From NCBI GenBank assembly GCA_031271325.1, contig JAISVY010000053.1:1-14374 (forward strand): 14,374 nt of DNA. Direction: 5' to 3'. Below, one piece after another: positions 5,685-13,557 of this stretch. This DNA is from Oscillospiraceae bacterium. GTDB taxonomy: Bacteria > Bacillota > Clostridia > Oscillospirales > UBA929. A program made the translations under genes and the position numbers. How positions within the stretch are numbered: the stretch's first letter is position 1; each line of letters opens with the position of its first letter. The notes below the pieces were generated by a model. That model had not been told where the DNA came from, searched no databases, and worked only from the letters and a program-made list of their open reading frames with translations.

Positions 5685-7649
5685 GTGCCGGAGTTTCAGG
5701 TGGTCAGCCCGTACCAGCCGGCGGGCGACCAGCCGAAGGCCATTGACCTGCTGTCCCAAGGGGTGGAGAACGGTCTTCAGGAACAGACGCTGCTGGGCGT
5801 CACCGGTTCGGGCAAAACCTTCACGATGGCGAAGGTGATCGAGCGGGTGCGCCGCCCGACGCTGGTGCTGGCGCACAACAAGACGCTGGCCGCCCAGCTC
5901 TGCGCCGAGCTAAAAGAATATTTTCCCAACAACGCGGTTGAATATTTCGTTTCCTACTTCGATTACTACCAGCCCGAGGCGTATATCCCGCATACCGACA
6001 CCTATATCGAAAAAGACAGCAGCATCAACGACGAAATCGAGCGCCTGCGCCACTCCGCCACCTCGTCGCTCGCCGAACGGCGGGACGTGGTGGTGGTGTC
6101 TTCGGTGTCGTGCATCTACGGTTTGGGCGACCCGAACAGCTATAAAAATATGCCCCTGTCGCTCCGCCCCGGCATGACGATGAAACGCAACGATATGTTA
6201 AAGAAACTCGTCTCGATCCGCTACAGCCGCAATGACGTGGCGTTCGAGCGCAATATGTTCCGGGTGCGCGGCGACACGGTGGAAATCTTCCCCGCCTATT
6301 ACAGCGACCGCGCGATCCGGGTGGAATTTTTCGGCGACGAGGTTGACCGTATCTCCGAGATCGACATCGTCACCGGTTCGCCGCGCGTTACGCTGAACCA
6401 TGTAGCCGTGTATCCGGCGACCCATTACATCACCGACCCGGAAACGATGGAAGAGGCGCTGCGCGAAATCGAAGACGAACTGTGGGCGCGGGTGAAGGAG
6501 TTTGAGGAAGAGGACAAGCTGGTGGAGGCGCAGCGCCTGAAACAGCGCACGCTTTACGACATCGAGAGTATGCGCGAGCTGGGCTTCTGCTCCGGCATCG
6601 AAAACTATTCCCGCCCCTTGAGCCGCCGCGCGCCGGGTTCCACGCCCTATACGCTGCTGGACTACTTCCCCGAAGACTTTCTGCTGATCGTCGACGAATC
6701 CCACGTCACCGTGCCGCAGGTGCGCGGCATGTTCAACGGCGACCGGGCGCGGAAAACCACGCTGGTGGACTACGGTTTCCGCCTGCCCTCGGCGTTTGAC
6801 AACCGCCCGCTGAATTTCAGCGAATTCTGCGAGAAGCTGAACCAAACCGTCTACGTTTCGGCGACCCCCGCCCTCTACGAACGCGAGCGCAGCGGGCAGA
6901 TTGTGGAGCAGGTCATCCGGCCGACCGGCTTGGTAGACCCAGAAGTGCTGCTCCGCCCGGTCAAAGGGCAGATCGACGACTTGCTGGGCGAGATCAACGA
7001 ACGCGCCGAACGCAAAGAACGGGTGCTGATTACGACCCTGACCAAGAAGATGGCCGAAGATCTCACGGCGCACTACCAACGCTTGGGTGTGAGGGTGCGT
7101 TACCTCCACCACAAGATCGACACGCTGGAACGGATTGAGCTGATCCGCGACCTGCGGCTCGGCGTGTTTGACGTGCTGATCGGCATCAACCTACTGCGCG
7201 AAGGCATCGACTTGCCCGAGGTGAGCCTTGTCGCCATCCTCGACGCCGACAAAGAAGGGTTTTTACGCAGCGAGACTTCGCTGATCCAGATCATCGGGCG
7301 CGCCGCCCGCAACGCCGAAGGGCGCGTCATCCTTTACGCCGACAGCGTCACGCCGTCGATGCGCCGCGCCATAGAGGAAACCAACCGCCGCCGCGCCTTG
7401 CAGATCGACTTTAACACACAGCACGGCATCACCCCGAAAACGATCATCAAAAAGGTCGGAGACGCGCCGGAAATTACCCGTAAAGCCGAACTCGCGGGGG
7501 GGCGCGGCGACCGGCCGCTCACCGAGAAAGAACGCGCCGAAACGCTGAAAAAACTCGAAACCGAGATGAAGAAAGCCTCGCAAATGCTCGAATTCGAATA
7601 CGCCGCCCTGCTGCGCGACCAGATTATAAAGTTAAAGACCGGGCAGTAA
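5685..7649 (+). CDS. uvrB: Excinuclease ABC subunit UvrB
   Basis: A 654-aa DNA-repair helicase that verifies damage after UvrA hand-over and recruits UvrC for incision. Visible: Walker A GVTGSGKT (38-45); the beta-hairpin region YFDYYQPEAYIPHTDTYIEK; the DESH helicase motif in LLIVDESHVTVPQVRGMF; YVSATPALYE; the REGIDLPEVSLVAILDADKEGF and QIIGRAARN helicase motifs; and a C-terminal UVR motif (LEFEYAALLRDQIIKL) that contacts UvrC. The GTG at 5685 is chosen because AGGAGG (5671-5676) lies 8 nt upstream and the protein then starts with the usual FQVVSPYQPAGDQP. A longer in-frame start at 5628 would begin inside the -35 box. It is transcribed from a LexA-controlled promoter. uvrA follows after a 134-bp spacer with hairpins. 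Confidence 0.98.
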   Translation: MPEFQVVSPYQPAGDQPKAIDLLSQGVENGLQEQTLLGVTGSGKTFTMAKVIERVRRPTLVLAHNKTLAAQLCAELKEYFPNNAVEYFVSYFDYYQPEAYIPHTDTYIEKDSSINDEIERLRHSATSSLAERRDVVVVSSVSCIYGLGDPNSYKNMPLSLRPGMTMKRNDMLKKLVSIRYSRNDVAFERNMFRVRGDTVEIFPAYYSDRAIRVEFFGDEVDRISEIDIVTGSPRVTLNHVAVYPATHYITDPETMEEALREIEDELWARVKEFEEEDKLVEAQRLKQRTLYDIESMRELGFCSGIENYSRPLSRRAPGSTPYTLLDYFPEDFLLIVDESHVTVPQVRGMFNGDRARKTTLVDYGFRLPSAFDNRPLNFSEFCEKLNQTVYVSATPALYERERSGQIVEQVIRPTGLVDPEVLLRPVKGQIDDLLGEINERAERKERVLITTLTKKMAEDLTAHYQRLGVRVRYLHHKIDTLERIELIRDLRLGVFDVLIGINLLREGIDLPEVSLVAILDADKEGFLRSETSLIQIIGRAARNAEGRVILYADSVTPSMRRAIEETNRRRALQIDFNTQHGITPKTIIKKVGDAPEITRKAELAGGRGDRPLTEKERAETLKKLETEMKKASQMLEFEYAALLRDQIIKLKTGQ

Positions 7650-7687
7650 GAAGCTGTGGGAACAGGTTCTGATACTCGCGGAAATCG

Positions 7688-7765
7688 GCAGGGGGATTGC
7701 CAATCGCCCCTGCACAGCAGAATTTTTTAGAGATTCCAAAGAGCCTTTGCGCAAAAAGGTTCTTT
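7688..7765. repeat. Two hairpins in the uvrB-uvrA spacer
   Basis: At 7688-7713, GCAGGGG-GATT pairs with AATC-g-CCCCTGC around a GCC loop, an 11-bp stem with one bulged base. At 7738-7765, AAAGAGCCTTT pairs with AAAGGTTCTTT around a 6-nt loop, 11 bp with one G·U. The second ends 7 nt before the uvrA ribosome binding site. They may set the uvrB/uvrA ratio by RNA processing, or simply be inserted repeats. Neither has a U tract, so both genes can still be co-transcribed. Confidence 0.5.
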
Positions 7766-7783
7766 GACCGCCGGAGGCAAAAC

Positions 7784-10624
7784 ATGCGAAACTCTATCTA
7801 CGTCAAGGGCGCACGGGAACACAACCTGAAGAACATCGACGTCGAAATCCCGCGGGACAAGCTGGTCGTGCTGACCGGTCTGTCCGGGTCGGGCAAAAGC
7901 TCCCTCGCCTTCGACACGATTTACGCGGAGGGGCAGAGGCGGTATGTCGAAAGCCTTTCGGCTTACGCGCGCCAGTTTTTGGGGCAGATGGAGAAACCCG
8001 ACGTGGACTACATCGACGGGCTCTCGCCCGCCATCTCGATAGACCAGAAGACCACCAGCCGAAACCCGCGCTCCACCGTCGGCACGGTCACCGAAATCTA
8101 TGACTATCTGCGCCTGCTTTGGGCGCGGATCGGCATTCCGCACTGCCCGCGCTGCGGCAAGGTGATTCACCAGCAGACAATCGACCAGATCATTGACGGC
8201 GTGATGGCGCTGCCGGAGTCGTCGCGCATTCAGGTGCTCGCGCCGGTGGTACGGGCGCGGAAGGGCGAATACCAAAAGGTGTTCGCCGACGCCCGCAAGA
8301 GCGGTTACGCCCGCGTGCGGGTGGACGGCAGCATGTATGAGCTGACCGAGACGATCACGCTGGACAAGAATAAGAAGCACAGCATCGAGGTTGTCATCGA
8401 CCGGCTCGTCATCAAGCCCGACATCCAGCAGCGCCTGACCGACTCGGTCGAAATCGCGGCGGGGCTGTCCGGCGGGCTTGTGATTGTGGACGTCGGACCC
8501 GGCGAACGGGAACTGCTCTTCTCGCAAAACTACGCCTGCGACGACTGCGGCATCTCGATTGAGGAACTGACGCCGCGTATGTTCTCGTTCAACAACCCCT
8601 ACGGTTCCTGCCCCACCTGTATGGGGCTGGGCGCGCATTTGAAGGTCGATCCCGCGCGGATTATCCCCGACACCTCCCTTTCGCTGCGGGAGGGCGCGGT
8701 GGTGGCTTCCGGCTGGGGCGGCGCGGACGACAACACAATCGCCCGGATGTATTTCAACGGGCTGGCCAAACGCTACAACTTCTCGATCGACACTCCGGTG
8801 CGCGATCTGCCGGAAGAAGCCCTCGACGCGCTGCTGTACGGCACGAAGGGTGTGAAGCTGGAACTGCCGTATATCAAGGCGAACGGACAGACCGCCATCC
8901 ACCACCACGCGTTCGAGGGGTTGGTCAGCAACCTCGAACGCCGTTACCGCGATACCCAGTCCGACGGTTCGCGCCAGCAGATTGAGGAACTGATGTCGCC
9001 GGTACCCTGCCCCGATTGCAAGGGCAAACGGCTGAGGAAAGAAAGCCTCTCGGTTACGGTCGGCGGGCTGGACATCTCCGAATACACCAACAAACCGGTG
9101 TCCGAGGCGCTGGCGTTCTGGGACGGCGTGGAGTTTACCGACCGGGAACGCCAGATCGGTGACCGTATCTTGAAAGAGATTCGGGAGAGACTGGGCTTTT
9201 TGGGCTCGGTCGGGCTGGAATACCTGACGCTCGCGCGTCAGTCCGGCAGTCTTTCGGGCGGCGAAAGCCAGCGGATACGCCTCGCGACCCAAATCGGCTC
9301 CTCGCTGATGGGGGTGCTGTATATCCTCGACGAACCCTCAATCGGTCTTCACCAGCGGGACAACAAGAAACTGCTCGCGACGCTCAAACGCCTGCGCGAT
9401 CTGGGCAACACGCTGCTGGTCGTCGAACACGACGAGGAGACGATGCTGGAAGCCGACTACATTGTGGACGTCGGTCCCGGCGCGGGCGTCCACGGAGGCG
9501 AGATCGTCGCCGTGGGCACGCTGCGGGAGATCATGGACTGCCCCGGTTCTGTCACCGGGCAGTATCTCTCCGGGCGGAAATCGGTGCCCGTACCGGCCGA
9601 GCGGCGCAAGGGGAGCGGCAAGTTTCTGACGGTGCGCGGCGCAAGGGAGAACAACCTCAAAAACATCGACGTTTCGATTCCGCTCGGCTGCTGTACCTGC
9701 GTCACCGGCGTATCCGGCTCCGGGAAAAGCTCGCTGGTCAACCATATTCTGTATAAGGCGCTGGCCGGGAAACTCAACCGCGCCCGCACCCGCCCGGGCG
9801 AGCATGACGGGTTGGAGGGGCTGGAGCATCTGGACAAGGTCATCGACATCGACCAATCGCCGATCGGGCGTACGCCGCGCTCCAACCCTGCGACATACAC
9901 CGGGCTGTTTACCGAGATCCGCGACCTTTTCGCCTCCACGCCCGACGCGAAGATCCGCGGCTACGGTCCGGGGCGCTTCTCGTTCAACACGCGTGGAGGG
10001 CGCTGCGAAGCCTGCGCCGGGGACGGCTTGATCAAGATCGAGATGCATTTCCTGCCCGACATCTATATCCCCTGCGACGTATGCAAGGGGAAACGCTACA
10101 ACCGCGAAACGCTTGAAGTGCGCTATAAAACCAAGAATATCCACGAGGTGCTGGACATGACCTGCGATGAGGCGCTGGAGTTTTTCTCCAACCTACCCCG
10201 CCTCGCCCGGAAGGTGCAGACGCTCTGCGAGGTGGGGCTGGGTTACATCAAGCTGGGGCAGCCCTCCACCACCCTGTCCGGCGGCGAGGCGCAGCGGGTC
10301 AAGCTCGCGACCGAGCTGTCCCGCCGGGGCACCGGCAGCACCATCTATATCCTCGACGAACCCACGACCGGTCTGCACACCGCCGACACGCACCGCCTGA
10401 TCGAGGTGCTGGGGCGTCTGGTGGACGGCGGCAACACGGTCGTCGTCATCGAGCACAATCTGGAGGTCATCAAAACGGCGGACTATATCATCGACCTCGG
10501 TCCGGAGGGCGGCGGCGGCGGCGGTCATATCGTCGCGCAGGGCACGCCGGAGGAGGTTGCGGCCTGTGACGGTTCGTATACCGGGATGTTTTTAAAAGAT
10601 GTGTTGGGGGATTCGGGTACTTGA
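7784..10624 (+). CDS. uvrA: Excinuclease ABC subunit UvrA
   Basis: A 946-aa dimeric ABC-type ATPase that scans DNA for damage and loads UvrB. The first Walker A is GLSGSGKSS (32-40), and its signature/Walker B is LSGGESQRIRLATQIGSSLMG...LYILDEPS. The second set is GVSGSGKSSLVNHILY and LSGGEAQRVKLATEL...IYILDEPTTGLH. Zinc-finger cysteine pairs are present (CPRC near residue 119; CDDC...CPTC; CPDC; CEAC...CDVC). Length is normal. The ATG at 7784 has GGAGG 6 nt upstream and gives the usual RNSIYVKGAREHNLKN start. An in-frame GTG-type extension to 7697 runs through a spacer hairpin and is rejected. A run of six glycines (GPEGGGGGGH) near the end comes from a GGC microsatellite. Probably SOS-induced with uvrB by read-through; no own LexA box was seen. 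Confidence 0.98.
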   Translation: MRNSIYVKGAREHNLKNIDVEIPRDKLVVLTGLSGSGKSSLAFDTIYAEGQRRYVESLSAYARQFLGQMEKPDVDYIDGLSPAISIDQKTTSRNPRSTVGTVTEIYDYLRLLWARIGIPHCPRCGKVIHQQTIDQIIDGVMALPESSRIQVLAPVVRARKGEYQKVFADARKSGYARVRVDGSMYELTETITLDKNKKHSIEVVIDRLVIKPDIQQRLTDSVEIAAGLSGGLVIVDVGPGERELLFSQNYACDDCGISIEELTPRMFSFNNPYGSCPTCMGLGAHLKVDPARIIPDTSLSLREGAVVASGWGGADDNTIARMYFNGLAKRYNFSIDTPVRDLPEEALDALLYGTKGVKLELPYIKANGQTAIHHHAFEGLVSNLERRYRDTQSDGSRQQIEELMSPVPCPDCKGKRLRKESLSVTVGGLDISEYTNKPVSEALAFWDGVEFTDRERQIGDRILKEIRERLGFLGSVGLEYLTLARQSGSLSGGESQRIRLATQIGSSLMGVLYILDEPSIGLHQRDNKKLLATLKRLRDLGNTLLVVEHDEETMLEADYIVDVGPGAGVHGGEIVAVGTLREIMDCPGSVTGQYLSGRKSVPVPAERRKGSGKFLTVRGARENNLKNIDVSIPLGCCTCVTGVSGSGKSSLVNHILYKALAGKLNRARTRPGEHDGLEGLEHLDKVIDIDQSPIGRTPRSNPATYTGLFTEIRDLFASTPDAKIRGYGPGRFSFNTRGGRCEACAGDGLIKIEMHFLPDIYIPCDVCKGKRYNRETLEVRYKTKNIHEVLDMTCDEALEFFSNLPRLARKVQTLCEVGLGYIKLGQPSTTLSGGEAQRVKLATELSRRGTGSTIYILDEPTTGLHTADTHRLIEVLGRLVDGGNTVVVIEHNLEVIKTADYIIDLGPEGGGGGGHIVAQGTPEEVAACDGSYTGMFLKDVLGDSGT

Positions 10625-10762
10625 GGCACCTTGTCGTTGTGGAGAATCGCTAGAATAGACGGGTTTACGAGCAGATAACAGTGCAACTGAAAAAGACCTT
10701 GTCTTCCGGTTTGCGGAAAAATGTGCGCGGGAGAGCGAAACCAAGGCGGGGCTTTCCGAAAG

Positions 10763-10849
10763 ACGATTACCAAGGATGTGATCGTCAAACTAAGCGAGGC
10801 TCTGGACGTAGAGGTAAACATGCTGTTTGGGTTCGAAGACACCACATAA
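10763..10849 (+). pseudogene. C-terminal fragment of an XRE-type HTH regulator
   Basis: One frame reads TITKDVIVKLSEALDVEVNM then LFGFEDTT and stop. It resembles the last helix and tail of Cro/CI-type regulators ('t..kLaeALdVevd.Lf'). No helix-turn-helix core is found upstream in the same frame: a different frame (10683-10781) reads ATEKDLVFRFAEKC and on into a stop. The fragment therefore appears truncated or frameshifted. The 10625-10762 spacer otherwise shows only the CAGATAACAGT repeat. The call is tentative because only 28 residues support it. Confidence 0.4.
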
Positions 10850-10854
10850 GCAGA

Positions 10855-11772
10855 TCACTTTATGCCCCACCGTTTGGCGGCTTCCATCAGTTTCTTGTAG
10901 TTTGCGGTGTTGGCGTTCTTCATCCGGCGGTATGCCGAGAACGACTTCGGTGCGTGGTTCGGAAACCGGGCAAGAAGCTTCTCGTAAAACTCGCAGTCAT
11001 CTTCAAGCTCAATCTGCGCTGGTGTCATTTTGCATTTATAGCTTATGGTGCACGATGCTCCGAAATACTTGCCGGAGTCCCCGCCGTCAACCGAAATACA
11101 AGCGTCAATGATGTCGGGGTATATGGTCCGAACAGCCGAAATCTCATCTGCTGGAACGTTACCGACGCAGAACCCATTCACGATTACATAGAAAGCATGG
11201 TCGCCGATGAATCTATACGGGAAAACCCAAACGCGCAGTTCATTGTCAAAAGGTTTTTTGCGGAGTGATATTCGTTTGAGAAACTCTTGTCGGCTGGAAC
11301 CATCGTCATTATTGTAGCTGACACCGACAATGCGGAAATCATACGTGAAAACATTTGTCCTGTCGTTAACGGATATTTCGGAAGCGATTGCGAGCGTTTC
11401 AACGCACTTTATACAGGGGGGCAATCTGCCGGTATCTTGCATTGGAACATTTATTGACCTTAAGCCTGCGCAACTCTTGTTATGATGATACGCAGTACCA
11501 TGATGTGAAACCCATACGAAATTCTGCGGATTGCTGCGAGGGACATTGTAAGCCGAAGGATGAGTTAATAATCTATTGGAGGATAATGGGCGATTGAATG
11601 TTCCAGATGTCATTGCAGATTCATTCTGTTTCCGCTTTCGCCGTGCCACAAAAATACCTATCGCGACAAAGAGAGCCAGTATCAAAGCAAACACATACCA
11701 GTATGCAGCGATCAGAGAAGCCGCAAAGACCAGAAAGAAAAACCACGAAATGCCAGAACGCTTTTTCATCAC
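10855..11772 (-). CDS. Membrane-anchored HIRAN-domain protein with zinc-binding-like segment
   Basis: A 305-aa protein. Residues 9-43 are one or two membrane spans (WFFFLVFAASLIAAYWYVFA onward) followed by a basic stop-transfer stretch RRKRKQ. Residues 86-123 (VWVSHHGTAYHHNKSC, then LPPCIKC) form the 'tYH...C...pCxxC' pattern of a small metal-binding domain common in Firmicutes surface or membrane proteins (His96/97, Cys101, Cys120, Cys123). Residues about 146-250 are a HIRAN domain: FRIVGVSYNNDDGSSRQEFL then AFYVIVNGFCVGNVPADEI. HIRAN domains bind DNA ends in eukaryotic HLTF and occur alone in bacteria. Start: GTG at 11772 with AAAGG 9 nt upstream; ATG at 11769 is the alternative. It follows a small membrane protein gene by 13 nt, so the two are an operon. 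The role is unknown. Confidence 0.8.
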   Translation of the reverse strand: MMKKRSGISWFFFLVFAASLIAAYWYVFALILALFVAIGIFVARRKRKQNESAMTSGTFNRPLSSNRLLTHPSAYNVPRSNPQNFVWVSHHGTAYHHNKSCAGLRSINVPMQDTGRLPPCIKCVETLAIASEISVNDRTNVFTYDFRIVGVSYNNDDGSSRQEFLKRISLRKKPFDNELRVWVFPYRFIGDHAFYVIVNGFCVGNVPADEISAVRTIYPDIIDACISVDGGDSGKYFGASCTISYKCKMTPAQIELEDDCEFYEKLLARFPNHAPKSFSAYRRMKNANTANYKKLMEAAKRWGIK

Positions 11773-11785
11773 GCACCGTTACCTT

Positions 11786-12097
11786 TCAACGCGCGACAAC
11801 CGCGATGACATGATACACCATTGCAGCCAAAGCACATAACGCAGCGCCGACAACGCAAAAAAACCGGCCGGCTTTGGAATCGGAATCGCTATTCCAATCG
11901 CCAACTAAAGCGAGCACAAACGCAACGACCAAAAACAAAGCGGTAACGGCGAAAAAGTTTCGGAAGCTGATATACCCATCGGGAAGGGATTCCGTTCCAA
12001 GTGTGTAGGCTACATCAACCAGAAGGTACGCCCAAGCGGAAACCATGAGCGCAAACAAACACATCTCCGCCCAAAGACTTTTCTTTTCACGGTTCAT
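11786..12097 (-). CDS. Small three-span membrane protein, unknown function
   Basis: A 103-aa hydrophobic protein from ATG 12097 (MNREKKSLWAEMCLFALMVS). A GTG at 12106 would add three residues; neither has a strong ribosome binding site, though GGGTG precedes the ATG by about 7 nt. Three membrane spans are apparent, near residues 10-32, 46-66 and 77-100, with a short acidic loop DWNSDSDSKAGR between the second and third. No family is recognised. Its end carries the ribosome binding site of the HIRAN-domain gene, which starts 13 nt later, so the two proteins are probably made together and may interact in the membrane. Confidence 0.65.
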   Translation of the reverse strand: MNREKKSLWAEMCLFALMVSAWAYLLVDVAYTLGTESLPDGYISFRNFFAVTALFLVVAFVLALVGDWNSDSDSKAGRFFCVVGAALCALAAMVYHVIAVVAR

Positions 12098-12187
12098 CGA
12101 AAACACCCATATTCAGTCGTTTTGAAACCAGCATACCACAACCAGACAAAATCAGCAATATACATCTTGCAGAAGGAGGCGCGACCC

Positions 12188-12607
12188 ATGATCGCCCTAA
12201 AGCCAAACGAGCGGCTTATTTTCGCGGGGAACGCCGCGCTCCGTGCGCCGGATGGTACGCCGCTCCCCGCCGTACCGCAATTTATGGTCGTGCAGGCTGA
12301 CGAAGCAGACCCAGCCAGCGTAATACAGGTGGGAGAAAACGAGCGGCTGATATTGGCGGGGCACATGCTCACAGACAGAAAGCGGGCGGAAGAGCGTTAT
12401 GCTGCGTTGAAAGCGGGGAAAGAAGCGCCTCCGCCGGAGATTGGTACGCCGCTGTATATGATAGCGGACAAGGACGGTTTTAACGCCAACGAGGAAGAGC
12501 AAAACGCCATTAACGCGGACATCGCAAAGGACATAGCCCGACTATTTGGGCTGCATATGCGTAGGATCGAAATGGAGAACCGGAAGAACGCACCGGCAGA
12601 GGCTTAA
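12188..12607 (+). CDS. Unrecognised 139-aa protein with internal duplication
   Basis: A protein starting MIALKPNERLIFAGNAALRA. The frame continues upstream to 12122, but ATG 12188 has AGGAGG 9 nt before it. No family is recognised. Two half-repeats are visible: NERLIFAG (8-15) with GTPLPAVPQFMVVQADEAD (24-42), and NERLILAG (52-59) with GTPLYMIADKDGF (86-98). This suggests duplication of a small beta-rich unit. The C-terminal 40 residues are a charged helix (NAINADIAKDIARLFGLHMR, then RIEMENRKN). There is no signal peptide or membrane span, so it is probably cytosolic. It is divergent from the membrane/HIRAN pair across 90 bp and is followed 27 nt later by a zinc-ribbon gene. Confidence 0.75.
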   Translation: MIALKPNERLIFAGNAALRAPDGTPLPAVPQFMVVQADEADPASVIQVGENERLILAGHMLTDRKRAEERYAALKAGKEAPPPEIGTPLYMIADKDGFNANEEEQNAINADIAKDIARLFGLHMRRIEMENRKNAPAEA

Positions 12608-12634
12608 ACAGTACGAGGAGGTCACCCGCACCGT

Positions 12635-12790
12635 GTGACCAGCCGCCGGAACCCTTCCTGCCCGCGCTGCGGCGCGTCGCTCGACCCAGACAGGATAGGA
12701 TTTGGATGCCCGCATTGTCACATTCTTTACCGGCACCCCATAAAATGGTATATACCAAAAAAGGGGGTCGGTGAAGGTGTATCATTATGA
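12635..12790 (+). CDS. 51-aa zinc-ribbon protein
   Basis: A small open frame: GTG start, then TSRRNPSCPRCGASLDP and RIGFGCPHCHILYRHPIKWY, ending TGA at 12790. Cys9/Cys12 and Cys25/Cys28 form two CxxC knuckles 12 residues apart, a classical treble-clef or rubredoxin-like zinc ribbon, which would be unlikely in random sequence. AGGAGG (12616-12621) is 13 nt upstream of the GTG at 12635, a little far; no nearer in-frame start exists. It follows the 139-aa gene by 27 nt and overlaps the first 20 nt of the cupin gene, so the three may be one operon. No partner or substrate can be named. Confidence 0.65.
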   Translation: MTSRRNPSCPRCGASLDPDRIGFGCPHCHILYRHPIKWYIPKKGVGEGVSL

Positions 12791-13235
12791 AACGCCGCGA
12801 AAAATGGTGCGAACGGCTCAACCCGAAGAGGTAACGGATTTTGGACCGCGCCCGTTTGTGGAAGATTTGCACAAGGCAACGCTGAACAACAACGACTACC
12901 GCACGGCGCTGTGGACGGGGCACTATTTCCAAATGACGCTGATGAGCATCCCCCCCGGAGGGGATGTCGGGTTGGAGGTACACCCGGATACCGACCAGTT
13001 TTTACGCGTTGAGGACGGGCAGGGATTGGTGCAGATGGGCGACCGGGAGGACAACCTGTACTTTCGGCAATACGCGTATGACGACTACGCCATCTTCGTC
13101 CCCGCCGGCATATGGCACAATGTCACGAACACGGGAATGAAGCCATTGAAGATGTATACGATCTACGCGCCGCCGCACCACCCGCGGGGCACAGTGGAGG
13201 AAACGCAAGCGATAGCCGAGGCTATCGAACGATAA
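12771..13235 (+). CDS. Cupin-domain protein
   Basis: A 154-aa single-domain cupin. Motif 1 is degenerate: IPPGGDVGLEVHPDTDQFLRVEDGQG (60-85) keeps His71 but has Asp73 in place of the second His and Gln76 in place of Glu. Motif 2 is VPAGIWHNVTNTG (110-122) with His116. This HxD..Q...H set is shared by a group of Firmicutes cupins with the ending KMYTIYAPPHHPRGTV, many of unknown function. The GTG at 12771 has AGGGGG (12762-12767) just before it. It lies last in a possible operon with the 139-aa and zinc-ribbon genes. A perfect palindrome CGATAGCC-ga-GGCTATCG is embedded at the 3' end of the coding sequence. The small ligand is unknown. Confidence 0.85.
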   Translation: MKVYHYETPRKMVRTAQPEEVTDFGPRPFVEDLHKATLNNNDYRTALWTGHYFQMTLMSIPPGGDVGLEVHPDTDQFLRVEDGQGLVQMGDREDNLYFRQYAYDDYAIFVPAGIWHNVTNTGMKPLKMYTIYAPPHHPRGTVEETQAIAEAIER

Positions 13236-13248
13236 ATAGACCGGTGTT

Positions 13249-13275
13249 TAAGGTTCGGGGAAGACCCGAGCCTTA
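13249..13275 (+). terminator. Candidate terminator after the cupin gene
   Basis: TAAGGTTCGGG (13249-13259) pairs with CCCGAGCCTTA (13265-13275), 11 bp with one G·U, around a GAAGA loop, 14 nt after the cupin stop. Only a short T run (GGTTTTG) follows, 7 nt downstream, so it may be a weak terminator or a processing stem separating the cupin operon from the rRNA operon. Confidence 0.5.
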
Positions 13276-13348
13276 TGCCTGGTTTTGCCCCCCGCCGTCC
13301 TGGATATGTCAATAACTGCCATCTGAAAAAATAATTTTCAAAATGCTA

Positions 13349-13377
13349 TTGACAAGGTCAAACGGTTTTGCTATACT
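13349..13377 (+). promoter_or_regulatory. rRNA operon promoter
   Basis: TTGACA (13349-13354), a 17-nt spacer and TATACT (13372-13377), preceded by an A+T-rich stretch (AAAAAATAATTTTCAAAA, 13326-13343) in the right place for an UP element. The predicted start is near 13384, about 175 nt before the 16S sequence. Confidence 0.85.
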
Positions 13378-13383
13378 TATCGA

Positions 13384-13557
13384 GCGTCTCTTTTGGAGGC
13401 GGGAGCACCTTGTCAACTGAATAACGTAACCGAAACAAAGCCAGAAAAGCGGGAAGAACCCCAAGGTGTTGGGGTTCCAACGAATTTGAGAGATGCTTGG
13501 AGCAAGCGATCTCTGAAGAGTGTTGTAAGCTAATCCTTCGGGGTTAGCGGAGATATT
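13384..13557 (+). other. Pre-16S rRNA leader
   Basis: Transcribed leader with no open frame. It contains a possible boxA-like antitermination site (AGCACCTTGTCAAC, 13404-13417), a hairpin GAACCCC...GGGGTTC (13456-13477), an AGAGAT/ATCTCT stem with inner GCTTG/CAAGC near 13490-13514, and an 8-bp stem capped by a UUCG tetraloop (GCTAATCC-ttcg-GGGTTAGC, 13529-13548). Part should pair with the unseen 16S-23S spacer to form the RNase III processing stem. Confidence 0.6.

Noticed and set aside
6198..7112. 304-codon minus-strand frame opposite uvrB
   Set aside because: Codon-bias shadow; the plus-strand uvrB is unquestionable.
7727..9292. 521-codon minus-strand frame opposite uvrA
   Set aside because: Same shadow effect; no ribosome binding site or recognisable domain.
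10681..11268. 195-codon plus-strand frame near the HIRAN gene
   Set aside because: Mostly antisense to the HIRAN-domain gene, with no ribosome binding site.
12715..12746. Possible promoter TTGTCA/TAAAAT for the cupin gene
   Set aside because: The spacer would be 20 nt and the stretch is inside the zinc-ribbon gene; too weak to list.
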